DNA of 64,000 bases, from assembly GCF_043194295.1 (NCBI RefSeq), contig NZ_JBAFVK010000002.1. One strand, written 5' to 3'. Positions 37,972-46,235 of the stretch are shown piece after piece; the first letter of the stretch is position 1; the number at the start of each line of letters is the position of its first letter. Position numbers and translations under genes: made by a program. The notes under the pieces were generated by a model. That model made no database searches, was not told where the DNA came from, and was given only the letters and a program-made list of their open reading frames with translations. Source of the DNA: Xanthobacter autotrophicus. Its GTDB lineage: Bacteria > Pseudomonadota > Alphaproteobacteria > Rhizobiales > Xanthobacteraceae.

Positions 37972-40665
37972 ATGGCCGAGCAGACGGTCGAGCAGACCGA
38001 CGCGCAACTATGGACACGCACGGCACGTCCCTGGTCCACGCTCTATGCGGACGCCGCCCTCAAGCGGCTCGGCCTGCCGGCGTTTACGGTGGTCGAGCCC
38101 GGTGCCGGCGTCTACCGACACCCGCTGCTGGTCTGGAGCGGGGTTCGCAAGGCCGCCCGAAAGGCGGCGGACGCCCCCTACCTGATGGTCTGCTGCGACG
38201 TGCTTGTCCTCGACGAGGACCTGATCGTGGACAGGCCCGCCTTCATCATTGCCCGCCGGATCGAGGTCGGCCCGCGCTCCGGCGTGATCATCGACAGGAT
38301 CGCGCGGCCCGATCCCAGTCTCCTCCTCCTGACGCAGCAGATCGTCGAGGCGGCAAGCGGCAAGGCATCTGCCCTTTCGATCACCCTCGTCGTCAATGAC
38401 GCCGAGGGCATGCCCATCGAAATCGGCTATGACCTCACGCCCGCCTCGAACGCAGAATTCTGCATGGCCGTCGTGCTGGAACCGGGAGAAACTGTGTTCA
38501 GAGGCCTGCATCCGGGGGATGCGGGCCTTGGCATCATCGGGCTGGGCGAACAGCCGGCGCTGCTGCTGGAAACACAGTTCCAGCTTGCGAGCCTGCGCTT
38601 CACCGAGGATCCCGGCCATGCGCGCCAGCTGCTGTTCTGGATCGTCGAACTCCTGTCCGGTAACCAAAGTCTGGCCGAACTCGCGCTGCAGGCCCGCGCG
38701 CTCTACGACACGGTGTCGCTTCTTTCCAGTGAGGCAAAGAACGGCGTGCTGGTTCCGGCGCTCGACCATGCGGTCTATGCGGACCAGGCCGACCAGTGCC
38801 TCAAGCTGCTGACGGGTCGCGATCAGCGCTTTGCCGACATGAGACAGGCGTCCCGATCGGACAGGCAGTGGCTCGACGACGCGCGGGGGATGCTTGCCGA
38901 CCGCGCCAACGAGCTCGATCTCAACGACAGGCTCGTGGCACAGGCCCGCCGCACCCGTGATCAGGCCGAGGAAGCCCGCTCCGATATCCTGGGCCAGTTG
39001 CTGAATACGCGCCTGACACTGGAGCAGGCGAAAACCACCTTCGACATGGAGATCGAACGCTGGAAGCGTGCGCAGATGCAGGCGGCGGCCGTCGATCTCG
39101 TGACCAATTCGCTGTCCCTTCTCTCCAAGGTACCGGCGATCGTGGTCGGTGCCGGCGACGTCGGCGCGATCGGCCAGGTGTTCGTCGGCGACGTCACGCA
39201 AATCGCCGGGCAGGCCGGAAAGATGCTCGGTGCCGACCAGAGCGTGACCAAGCTGGTAAAAGGCCAGACGTTCTCGTCCTGGGCCAGCAAGATCGAATCC
39301 GCCCGCGGCCCGTTTGCCAAGCTCTCCAAGTCGAACAAGATTGACCAGAACGCCAACCAGTTCGCCTCCTGGGCGCAAGGCAAGGCCGCCCCATCTCTGC
39401 CCAAGGGCAACCCGCTGCCGCCGCGCAATCAGGCCGGCGCCAATCCGCCACCGGCCGCGGCGCCCGACCGCGACAAGGCCGATGACATGCGTGACAGGGT
39501 CGAAAGCGCGGCCGGCGATGCCAAGGGCATCTTCGACGCCGCCTTGCGCCTGAAGGAAGTCGGCGAGGCCGCGGAGGCCATGGAGCGGAGCAGCGCCGAA
39601 CTCCTCGACCTCGCCGAAGGCTCGATCGGCGACAGCCTCTCAACCGTCGAGCCTGCCGGCATCGATATTGCGACCGGGGGAGCGCAGCTGTGGCAGAACC
39701 TCGCGATCGACGTCGAGAACATGTTCGAGAACCTGGCCGGCGGTGATGTGAAGTCGATCCCCGGCGCGAACGAGTACCGCCTGGCGTTCCGCAAGCTGTT
39801 CGTCGCCGGACAGGCCATGAGCGTGGCGCGGCTTGCCCTCGCCAAGGCCAACACCGACCTTGCGGTGGCGCTCCTGCGCAAGCGATCGGCCGCCAAAGCG
39901 CTCGATACGATGGAGCAGAGGGTCGGAAAACTCGGCGAGCAGGTGGCCGAGGACGAAACCGTTCAAAACACGCTGTTCGAGCGTGTCGTCGAAGCCAAGC
40001 GGGGCGTGTTCCTGGCGATGGAGGCCTATCGCCGGGCGTTCTGCTATTTCTCGCTCATTCCGCTTGAAGCCTTGCCGACGCTACCGAGAATTACCGACAG
40101 CGTCGACGATTTCAGCAACAAGGTCCGCCAGATCACAGGCCGGTCCTTTGAACTCGAGGCGGTCGAGCAGATGACCGGAATGCCATCGACGACCACCAAT
40201 ATCGAGATTGTCGTCTCCGATCCCGTTGAACTGAAAGGTGTTGTCGGCAAGCGCAGGGTTGAGGTTACGGTGCCTGACGATTCCCCGGCATTCAAATATT
40301 TCGCACGGGTGCGCGTCTCGCGTATCCGTGTCTATGCTGAGGGCGTCACATCGCCCGTTCCGATCCTCGTTCGCATCTCGTCCAACGGCATCTACCGCGA
40401 CCGCGTGCGGAGTGGCCCCAGTTCCTCGCCCCGCTGGGTCGACTTCTCCGGCAAGAAGTTCAGCCGGGTCTTCGTCTACCGGGATCAGGTTTCACCGCCG
40501 CTGGTGGAAGCCGACACGGTCGAGCGTTTCCGCAATGATGTCTTTCGCCCAACGCCCTTCACAACCTGGACTCTTGTTTTCGAGCGCCAGGACGGCGCGG
40601 CGATCGATCTGACCGGCCTGACGGCGGTCCGCATGCAGTTTTCGGGCGAATGCTCAGCCTTGTGA
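37972..40665 (+). CDS. Large protein of unknown family, third gene of the toxin-like operon
   Basis: 897 residues; GAAGGGGAAGACGG precedes the ATG, 18 nt after the previous stop. Visible regions: a beta-rich N-terminal part (about 1-190, with repeated short hydrophobic strands such as YLMVCCDVLVLDEDLIV), a helical part (about 190-415), a proline- and asparagine-rich linker (about 480-510, LPPRNQAGANPPPAAAPD), a second helical part (about 515-730), and a beta-rich C-terminus (about 735-897) ending FTTWTLVFERQDG ... LTGLTAVRMQFSG. No signal peptide or obvious membrane helix. The helical-then-beta layout and the ending faintly recall Tc toxin A subunits, but I do not recognise the family. Its place suggests a delivery, receptor-binding or assembly component. 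Confidence 0.7.
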   Translation: MAEQTVEQTDAQLWTRTARPWSTLYADAALKRLGLPAFTVVEPGAGVYRHPLLVWSGVRKAARKAADAPYLMVCCDVLVLDEDLIVDRPAFIIARRIEVGPRSGVIIDRIARPDPSLLLLTQQIVEAASGKASALSITLVVNDAEGMPIEIGYDLTPASNAEFCMAVVLEPGETVFRGLHPGDAGLGIIGLGEQPALLLETQFQLASLRFTEDPGHARQLLFWIVELLSGNQSLAELALQARALYDTVSLLSSEAKNGVLVPALDHAVYADQADQCLKLLTGRDQRFADMRQASRSDRQWLDDARGMLADRANELDLNDRLVAQARRTRDQAEEARSDILGQLLNTRLTLEQAKTTFDMEIERWKRAQMQAAAVDLVTNSLSLLSKVPAIVVGAGDVGAIGQVFVGDVTQIAGQAGKMLGADQSVTKLVKGQTFSSWASKIESARGPFAKLSKSNKIDQNANQFASWAQGKAAPSLPKGNPLPPRNQAGANPPPAAAPDRDKADDMRDRVESAAGDAKGIFDAALRLKEVGEAAEAMERSSAELLDLAEGSIGDSLSTVEPAGIDIATGGAQLWQNLAIDVENMFENLAGGDVKSIPGANEYRLAFRKLFVAGQAMSVARLALAKANTDLAVALLRKRSAAKALDTMEQRVGKLGEQVAEDETVQNTLFERVVEAKRGVFLAMEAYRRAFCYFSLIPLEALPTLPRITDSVDDFSNKVRQITGRSFELEAVEQMTGMPSTTTNIEIVVSDPVELKGVVGKRRVEVTVPDDSPAFKYFARVRVSRIRVYAEGVTSPVPILVRISSNGIYRDRVRSGPSSSPRWVDFSGKKFSRVFVYRDQVSPPLVEADTVERFRNDVFRPTPFTTWTLVFERQDGAAIDLTGLTAVRMQFSGECSAL

Positions 40666-40676
40666 AGAGGTTTTCC

Positions 40677-41099
40677 ATGAACGACGCCACCGCAGAGTCA
40701 CCCGCGGACACGCAGGGCGCAAAAGCCGAGAAATCCAAGGACGATCCCAACAAAATCTCGCAGTGGCGAAGCTTGATGCAGGCCACTTCCTCCCCGATCA
40801 AGCTGTTCGCACTAATCGTTCTGGTCTGCAACACCGTTTTCGGAGCAGCGGCTGCAATCTCGTCTCCCGCCAACTTTATGTATACACTGCATGCCTTTCT
40901 CGCCGTGGTCGCGTCGTTCGTACTGATGGCCATCTGGAGCCCGCGATCCTTCTACTCCCCCGCAGAACTGAAAACGCTGCTCGAAGTCGAACAGCAGGTG
41001 GGTCGATCCGTCTTCCCGGAAAGCAGGCCATGGATGATGACCCTCTCGTTCTTCGTCGGCTTGCTGATCTATGCGATCTACCAGTTCGCGACCCGATAA
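40677..41099 (+). CDS. Small membrane protein, fourth gene of the toxin-like operon
   Basis: The ATG at 40677 follows GAAGAGG with a 6-nt gap, and lies 11 nt after the large gene, so the four genes are probably co-transcribed. The 140-residue product has a charged N-terminus and three hydrophobic segments (IKLFALIVLVCNTVFGAAAA, FMYTLHAFLAVVASFVLMAI, MMTLSFFVGLLIYAIYQFA) with a short cytosolic or periplasmic loop (SPAELKTLLEVEQQVGR). I do not recognise the family. An immunity or membrane-release role is possible because it ends an apparent pore-forming-toxin operon; that is inference. Confidence 0.65.
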   Translation: MNDATAESPADTQGAKAEKSKDDPNKISQWRSLMQATSSPIKLFALIVLVCNTVFGAAAAISSPANFMYTLHAFLAVVASFVLMAIWSPRSFYSPAELKTLLEVEQQVGRSVFPESRPWMMTLSFFVGLLIYAIYQFATR

Positions 41100-41251
41100 T
41101 CTGAACAATAATCGCACTCCAGAACACCATGATCAACCTTGCCTCCAGATCCGATTTCGAGCGCAAATATGTACTCCGCTCGTTCGCTGAGGGGCAGGTC
41201 GTCAGGCTTCACGGCAGCCCGTCCTGCAGGCTCAGGTGACGCTTCAGATAT

Positions 41252-41830
41252 TTACGCATCCTGCCCATTATTTACACCGAACATCTTGGTGTAGAGGCCA
41301 ACGGCATCGGCCGAGACATTGGGCGGCTGCGGGAGAAAGCATAGGAGCGGGGGGAGGTATAGAGCCGGCGGAAAGCTGGTGCCCGTATCGTGCGACCACG
41401 CGACCACCATGGGGAACACCAGCACCGGCCCGGCGGCGAGGCACGCATGCAGCGACGCGCGGGAGTTCACCGACCGGCCCTTGAGCGCACACCATGCCGC
41501 AGCGACGAGACCCACCCCGATTCACGGCGTCAACACACGGCGATGCCGGCTACCGTCGCCAGGGGCATCAGCGGCTGAAGATACGCGCCCGTGGCCCGGC
41601 CGTTCTGAAAGGCGAGGGAGGCAACCAGGTGCTGGACGTTCCAGACGATCACCGGCGTGAACACGATCAGCGCCACCGCCGCGCCGGCATAGGGCCAGGG
41701 GTCGCGAGCCAGTGCCGGGGGCTCACGATCAAAAACAGAAGCGTTCCCGCGAACAAGAAGACGCCGTGGTACTTGGACAGCATCGCCAGACCGCAGAGCA
41801 GGCCGGCGCGACGCATGCCGGCCGGGCCAG
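41252..41830 (-). pseudogene. Broken glycosyltransferase, GT39/ArnT-like membrane family
   Basis: On the minus strand three frames in succession give pieces of one protein. From about 41820: MRRAGLLCGLAMLSKYHGVF followed by LFAGTLLFLIVSPRHWLA. In a second frame: AVALIVFTPVIVWNVQHL, ASLAFQNGRATG and LQPLMPLA. From 41515 in a third frame: HACLAAGPVLVFPMVVAW followed by an apolar stretch ending near 41252. The SKYHG, PVIVWNVQH and ASLAFQ.GRA pieces are typical of GT39 (ArnT/PMT) transferases. The N-terminal third is missing, and the gene abuts the left end of the tRNA-Phe element, whose arrival may have removed it. At least two frameshifts make it non-functional. Confidence 0.75.
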
Positions 41831-41965
41831 CATACCCCCAAATCTACCCCCGGATTCGCCGGATGCAACCGCACGATCCCGCACCTTGCCGGACGGGTAT
41901 GTGTCTATAAATCATTGATTTTTCGAAAAAATCAGGACCAAGCCGGATGCAGCTGGACCAAAAAA

Positions 41966-42010
41966 TGGTGCCCAGGGACGGAGTCGAACCGCCGACACTG
42001 CGATTTTCAG
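41966..42010. repeat. attL: 45-bp direct repeat of the tRNA-Phe 3' part
   Basis: This 45-bp stretch is identical to 63230-63274, which is the 3' portion of the intact tRNA-Phe gene from the CCA end to the anticodon loop. After position 42010 the two sequences diverge at once. It is a tRNA fragment and not a functional tRNA. It marks the left end of an integrated element of about 21.3 kb. Confidence 0.95.
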
Positions 42011-42204
42011 AAAGCCTTGAATAAAGCTCGGACCGCTTCAGTTCGCCCCGATCCATTTCGCTAACCGGCTAGCACTGTTGGTATTTACGTTCCAGACCTT
42101 TTCACGCCTCACCAACGCATTTCGGTCAAGCAACCGCTTTCTCGCACCCATGGCGCACCCCGCACATCCCAATCCGGACAGGAGTGGTCGCACAACAGTT
42201 TGTA

Positions 42205-42219
42205 ATGACATTGTCATTG
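42205..42219. promoter_or_regulatory. Operator palindrome of the DUF1778/GNAT pair
   Basis: AATGACATTGTCATT is a perfect 7-bp inverted repeat around a single T, 36 nt before the antitoxin start. A TGATAT -10-like sequence lies at 42226-42231. Ribbon-helix-helix antitoxins bind such palindromes to repress their own operon, so this is the likely autoregulatory site. Confidence 0.65.
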
Positions 42220-42254
42220 CATCGTGATATATGCAGGGCACTGGAGATATCATC

Positions 42255-42524
42255 ATGACGGCCACCGCCCGCGACACGCTCAATATGCGCATCAAGCCAG
42301 AGGACCGCAGCCTGTTCGATTGGGCTGCCAAGGCGCAAGGCAAGACGCGCACGGATTTCATTCTCGAAGCCGCTCGCCGCGCAGCCGAAGATGTACTGCT
42401 GGACCGCGCCGTGGTCCATGTCGGGGAGGAAGCCTATGCCGACTTCCTGGCTCGTCTGGATGCGCCGGCCGCCCCCAACGAGCGCCTGAAGCGGACCATG
42501 CGGACGAAGGCTCCGTGGGAATGA
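42255..42524 (+). CDS. DUF1778 ribbon-helix-helix antitoxin (TacA-like)
   Basis: 89 residues from the ATG at 42255, preceded by GGAG. The N-terminal part, TATARDTLNMRIKPEDRSLF followed by DWAAKAQGKTRTDFILEAAR, is the DUF1778 ribbon-helix-helix DNA-binding domain. The C-terminal tail (about 60-89) should neutralise the toxin. It overlaps the toxin start by ATGA, the normal arrangement of TacAT-type modules. It should repress the operon through the palindrome just upstream. Confidence 0.88.
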   Translation: MTATARDTLNMRIKPEDRSLFDWAAKAQGKTRTDFILEAARRAAEDVLLDRAVVHVGEEAYADFLARLDAPAAPNERLKRTMRTKAPWE

Positions 42525-43012
42525 CCCTGGCCGCGCCGGAACCCATCCAACCACATCATGATGTTGCATCCTTTTCCTGCGGCCATCCCAGCCTCGACGA
42601 GTGGCTGAAGCGCCGTTCGCTGACCAACCAGAAGGCCGGAGCGTCGCGCACATATGTGGTGACCACGGACAACCGTGTTGTCGCCTACTACGCCCTTGCA
42701 TCCGGTGCTTTGGCTTGCACAGTCGCGACAGGCAAGCTGAGGCGCAATATGCCCGATCCGATCCCCATGGCGATCCTCGGCCGCCTTGCGATCGACGTGC
42801 AGGTCCAGGGACAAGGCCTCGGGCGGGCGCTGTTCCGCGATGCAGCCTTGCGCGTTATTTCCGCCGCCGATGCCATCGGCATCCGAGGGCTCATGGTACA
42901 TGCGATTTCAGAAGACGCTGCTGCCTTCTACCGCGCCCTCGGGCTTGCCACCTCCCAGTCCGAGCCCACGACGCTCATGGTGACGCTGGATGAGTTGCGG
43001 GCTGCCTTGTGA
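42521..43012 (+). CDS. GNAT acetyltransferase toxin (TacT-like)
   Basis: 163 residues starting within the ATGA overlap. TacT-type toxins acetylate the amino group of aminoacyl-tRNAs and stop translation. Family features: FSCGHPSLDEWLKRRS at the N-terminus, the acetyl-CoA loop QVQGQGLGRALFRDA (about 98-112), and FYRALGLATS with the conserved tyrosine near the C-terminus (about 140-150). The adjacent DUF1778 gene confirms a toxin-antitoxin pair. A decayed copy of this gene lies at 35217-35487. Confidence 0.88.
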   Translation: MTLAAPEPIQPHHDVASFSCGHPSLDEWLKRRSLTNQKAGASRTYVVTTDNRVVAYYALASGALACTVATGKLRRNMPDPIPMAILGRLAIDVQVQGQGLGRALFRDAALRVISAADAIGIRGLMVHAISEDAAAFYRALGLATSQSEPTTLMVTLDELRAAL

Positions 43013-43019
43013 GATATCC

Positions 43020-43062
43020 GACCGCGTACAGGCACAAGTGGAGGGCTGGATCCTCGGCGTGC
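43020..43062 (+). repeat. Fragment duplicating the 3' end of the DUF429-like gene
   Basis: 43 bases here match 62916-62958 with a single mismatch (the last 37 are identical: starting GTACAGGCACAAGTGGAGGG). The right-hand copy is the coding 3' end of the gene at 62181-62987. The left copy has no gene around it and is thus a remnant of a second copy or of a recombination event. Both copies lie close to the two ends of the element. Confidence 0.85.
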
Positions 43063-43134
43063 ACGCGATCTTGCAATTGCAGGCTGCCACCTTCACAGCG
43101 CACGATCGGCTGACCCACAACAAGGCGTAGACAA

Positions 43135-46113
43135 TTGATTCAATTACGACAACGCCTATTGCTTGGACTGCTCGTGAACCCGTTCGGCAAGACTGCACGG
43201 TCTATTGAGCTGGATGGGCGTGTCCTGCGCATCATTCAGCGTGGCAAGACCGTACAGATGTCTCTGGATAAGATGATTGCACCACCGGTTCTCAAAAAGG
43301 AGGCTCTCGGAACGAGTTTGACCATCCCATGCTTCGACTCCTACAACATCGTACTGCGCGGCGCCGGATATGATGATGCGCGTGTTTTTGGGGGTCACAT
43401 CCGCCAGGCTTGGGTCGCGTTCAACCTGTCCGCGCTGGATCAGGAAGCGAACCGCTTCAACCGCCTTCATACCGTCCTCGCAGGCCTAGCAAGACCCCTC
43501 CGCTATCCTGCAGCTTGCAGTCTCGACCACATTCTGCGAGACGCGCGGGCACTCGATGCTTCCCTCCTATCCAAGCTACATCCAGAGGCTATTGGACGAG
43601 AGAAAGCGGAGCGAGTCGCGTTAGCTAGAAAGTTCATCGCCGACCCACAGACAGCGAGAGCGAATGCCATCACGATCTTTGTCCCGGCCGAGCTGGACCG
43701 TTGGAAGGACCTCTTCGACACCATCGAGAGCAAGCCCCTGACGCCAGAACAGCGCCTTTCGATAGTCGTCGATGAGGACGCAACGCTGGTTCTCGCCGGA
43801 GCTGGCTCCGGCAAGACTAGCGTGATCACGGCGAAGGCGGCGTATCTCGTCAAGGCTGGGATCCGTCATCCCGAAGAAATCCTGCTGCTTGCGTTCGCCG
43901 ATAACGCCGCGGAGGAGATGTCAAAACGGGTTGAAGATCGCTCCGGAGTCCCGATCGCAGCGCGCACATTCCATGCGATTGCTTACCACATCATCGGGAT
44001 TGTAGAGGGCTCCAAGCCAGCACTGGCCGCTCATGCCAAAGACGATATGGCATTCACCAGAATAATCAAGCAGATCTTGAGTGATCTCGTTCATACGCTC
44101 TCGGAAGTGTCCAAAGCAATCATCCAGTGGTTCGCGCATTTCCTGGTCGAGCCGAAGACCGAATGGGACTTCAAGACGAAGCATGCTTTCTACACCCACA
44201 TGGAGCAGCAGGACCTGCGAACACTGCAGGGCGAAAAGGTCAAAAGCTACGAAGAGTTACAGATTGCCAATTGGCTCTACGAAAACGGCGTCGAATACGA
44301 ATACGAGCCCGTCTACGAGCACAAAACTCCCAAGACCGGTCGGCGGGACTATCAGCCTGATTTCCGTCTGACCGAAAGTGGTATCTACATCGAGCATTTC
44401 GGGGTGCGACGCCAGAAAATGCCCGATGGCAGCGAGCGGCTGTTCACGGCACCATTTGTGGACCGTGAAGAATACCTGGCCAGCATGGCCTGGAAGCGCG
44501 AGGTCCACGCCGCGCATGAAACCACGCTGATCGAAACCTATAGCTACGAGCGGCAGGAGGGTCGCCTGCTGGCCGGCCTAGCGGAGAAGCTGGCGCCGCA
44601 TATCACCTCGGATCCCCGGCCCGCAGGCACAATCTATGACCGTGTCGTCGAGCTGAAGCAGGTTGATACCTTTTCGCAGTTGATGGGGACATTTCTGCGC
44701 AAGTTCAAGAGCGGCGGTTACAGCCTTGCCGAATGCGAGTCAAAGTCAGAGCGGATGAAGCTCGGCATGCGTGCCAAGGCCTTCCTCGCCGTATTTACTC
44801 CTGTCTTCGAGGAATATCAGAAGCGCCTTGAAGGTAGGATTGATTTCGAGGACATGATCCTCAAGGCCGCGCACTATGCCGAAAATGGCCGCTATATCAG
44901 CCCGTTTCGCCACATCTTGATCGATGAGTTCCAGGACATCTCACAGAGCCGTGCCCGGCTAGTCAAAGCACTGAAAGCTCAGCATCCGGACGTGCGGATT
45001 TTTGCCGTGGGCGATGACTGGCAATCGATCTTCCGCTTTGCCGGGGCCGACATCCATCTGATGCGTCATTTCGGTGCCGAATTTGGTGGCCGTTTCGATG
45101 GTGAGACTGGTGTGCACCGGACGGTCGATCTCGGGCGCACTTTCCGTTCCGTCGATCAGATCGCGTTTGCGGCCAGAGCCTTCATTCTTCGCAATCCGGC
45201 CCAGATCCAGAAGCAGATCATTCCGGCGGGAACAGCCACGGAACCGACCATCAAGATCGTGATGGTGCCGAAGGATGAGAATAATGAGAAGCTATGCGAA
45301 GTCCTCACCGCGATATCCGGCAAGCTGAACAAGGATACGAAGATCACGAGTGTTTTGTTGCTCGGGCGGTATCGTTTTCTGAGGCCTGACATGCAGGATC
45401 TGGAACGGTATTTCCCGAGACTTCACATCAGCTTCAAGACCATCCATGCATCAAAGGGGCTTGAAGCCGATCACGTGATCCTTCTGAACGCCGACAGCGG
45501 CCGCACCGGCTTCCCTTCGGAGATCGTCGACGACCCATTGCTTTCCCTAGTTTCGCCGGAGGAAGAGACCTTCCCGAATGCGGAAGAAAGGCGGGTGATG
45601 TATGTCGCGATGACCCGGGCCCGCCATACCCTGACCATCCTTGCCTCCAATTCAAGACCGTCAGCCTTCGTCACTGAACTCAAGAAAGATCCTGCCTACG
45701 GTATTGCCGCGGCGTCCGGTGCCGAACTGGAAGCCCACGAATGCGGGGAATGCGGGGGACGGCTACTGGACGTGCGATGCCAGGACGATCGCATCCGATA
45801 CCGCTGTGAGCACGTCCAGCATTGCGGAAATGTGTTGCCTGCTTGCCAATCCTGCGGGACAGCGCTCCCGCGTCGTGTCGACGGCTCAGCCGAGGTCCGG
45901 TGCAGCTGCGGTGCCGACTATCCAGGATGTCCCGAATGCAAAGACGGCTGGCTAGTCGAGCGAACCGGACCTTACGGTCGCTTCCTTGGCTGCGTTCAAT
46001 ATCCCACCTGTGTGGGAAAGCGCAGTTCTCCTACACACGTCCCTGAACGGATTGCCGATGCTCTTGAAGGCGACATCGCCGACCTATTCCGTCGCCCCCG
46101 AAATGGTGCATAG
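43135..46113 (+). CDS. Helicase IV-like UvrD-family helicase with nuclease-like insert and zinc ribbons
   Basis: 992-residue SF1 helicase from a TTG start; the exact start is unsure because no ribosome-binding site is clear. An N-terminal region like that of E. coli helicase IV precedes Walker A LAGAGSGKTSV (about 220-230). An inserted segment at about 380-425 contains EYEYEPVY, YQPDF and YIEHFG, the layout of a PD-(D/E)xK-type nuclease fold. DEFQD (about 596-600), GDDWQSIFRFAGA, KTIHASKGLEADHV and YVAMTRARHTL are helicase motifs. The C-terminus (about 865-975) has topoisomerase I-like C4 zinc ribbons (CGECGG, CQSCG, CPECKDG, GRFLGCVQYPTC). Possible roles are DNA repair or anti-phage defence. 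Confidence 0.82.
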   Translation: MIQLRQRLLLGLLVNPFGKTARSIELDGRVLRIIQRGKTVQMSLDKMIAPPVLKKEALGTSLTIPCFDSYNIVLRGAGYDDARVFGGHIRQAWVAFNLSALDQEANRFNRLHTVLAGLARPLRYPAACSLDHILRDARALDASLLSKLHPEAIGREKAERVALARKFIADPQTARANAITIFVPAELDRWKDLFDTIESKPLTPEQRLSIVVDEDATLVLAGAGSGKTSVITAKAAYLVKAGIRHPEEILLLAFADNAAEEMSKRVEDRSGVPIAARTFHAIAYHIIGIVEGSKPALAAHAKDDMAFTRIIKQILSDLVHTLSEVSKAIIQWFAHFLVEPKTEWDFKTKHAFYTHMEQQDLRTLQGEKVKSYEELQIANWLYENGVEYEYEPVYEHKTPKTGRRDYQPDFRLTESGIYIEHFGVRRQKMPDGSERLFTAPFVDREEYLASMAWKREVHAAHETTLIETYSYERQEGRLLAGLAEKLAPHITSDPRPAGTIYDRVVELKQVDTFSQLMGTFLRKFKSGGYSLAECESKSERMKLGMRAKAFLAVFTPVFEEYQKRLEGRIDFEDMILKAAHYAENGRYISPFRHILIDEFQDISQSRARLVKALKAQHPDVRIFAVGDDWQSIFRFAGADIHLMRHFGAEFGGRFDGETGVHRTVDLGRTFRSVDQIAFAARAFILRNPAQIQKQIIPAGTATEPTIKIVMVPKDENNEKLCEVLTAISGKLNKDTKITSVLLLGRYRFLRPDMQDLERYFPRLHISFKTIHASKGLEADHVILLNADSGRTGFPSEIVDDPLLSLVSPEEETFPNAEERRVMYVAMTRARHTLTILASNSRPSAFVTELKKDPAYGIAAASGAELEAHECGECGGRLLDVRCQDDRIRYRCEHVQHCGNVLPACQSCGTALPRRVDGSAEVRCSCGADYPGCPECKDGWLVERTGPYGRFLGCVQYPTCVGKRSSPTHVPERIADALEGDIADLFRRPRNGA

Positions 46114-46235
46114 CGCCACTGCCCGGCAAAGCCCGCCCTCACGAACCCGCCTTTCCACTGGCCTTGGGCGCGGATTCGATCCGTTATGCAGGCTATCAGC
46201 GTCGTGGTACGCGGCGCGCGCCGCGTATCACATTT

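Noticed and set aside
41129..41239. 36-codon plus-strand open frame after the toxin-like operon (MINLASRSDFERKYVL...)
   Set aside because: It has no ribosome-binding site and no recognisable homology, and lies in a region of decay.
41966..42042. Second tRNA-Phe gene
   Set aside because: The match to the real tRNA ends at the anticodon loop. The 5' half is absent, so this is the att remnant only.
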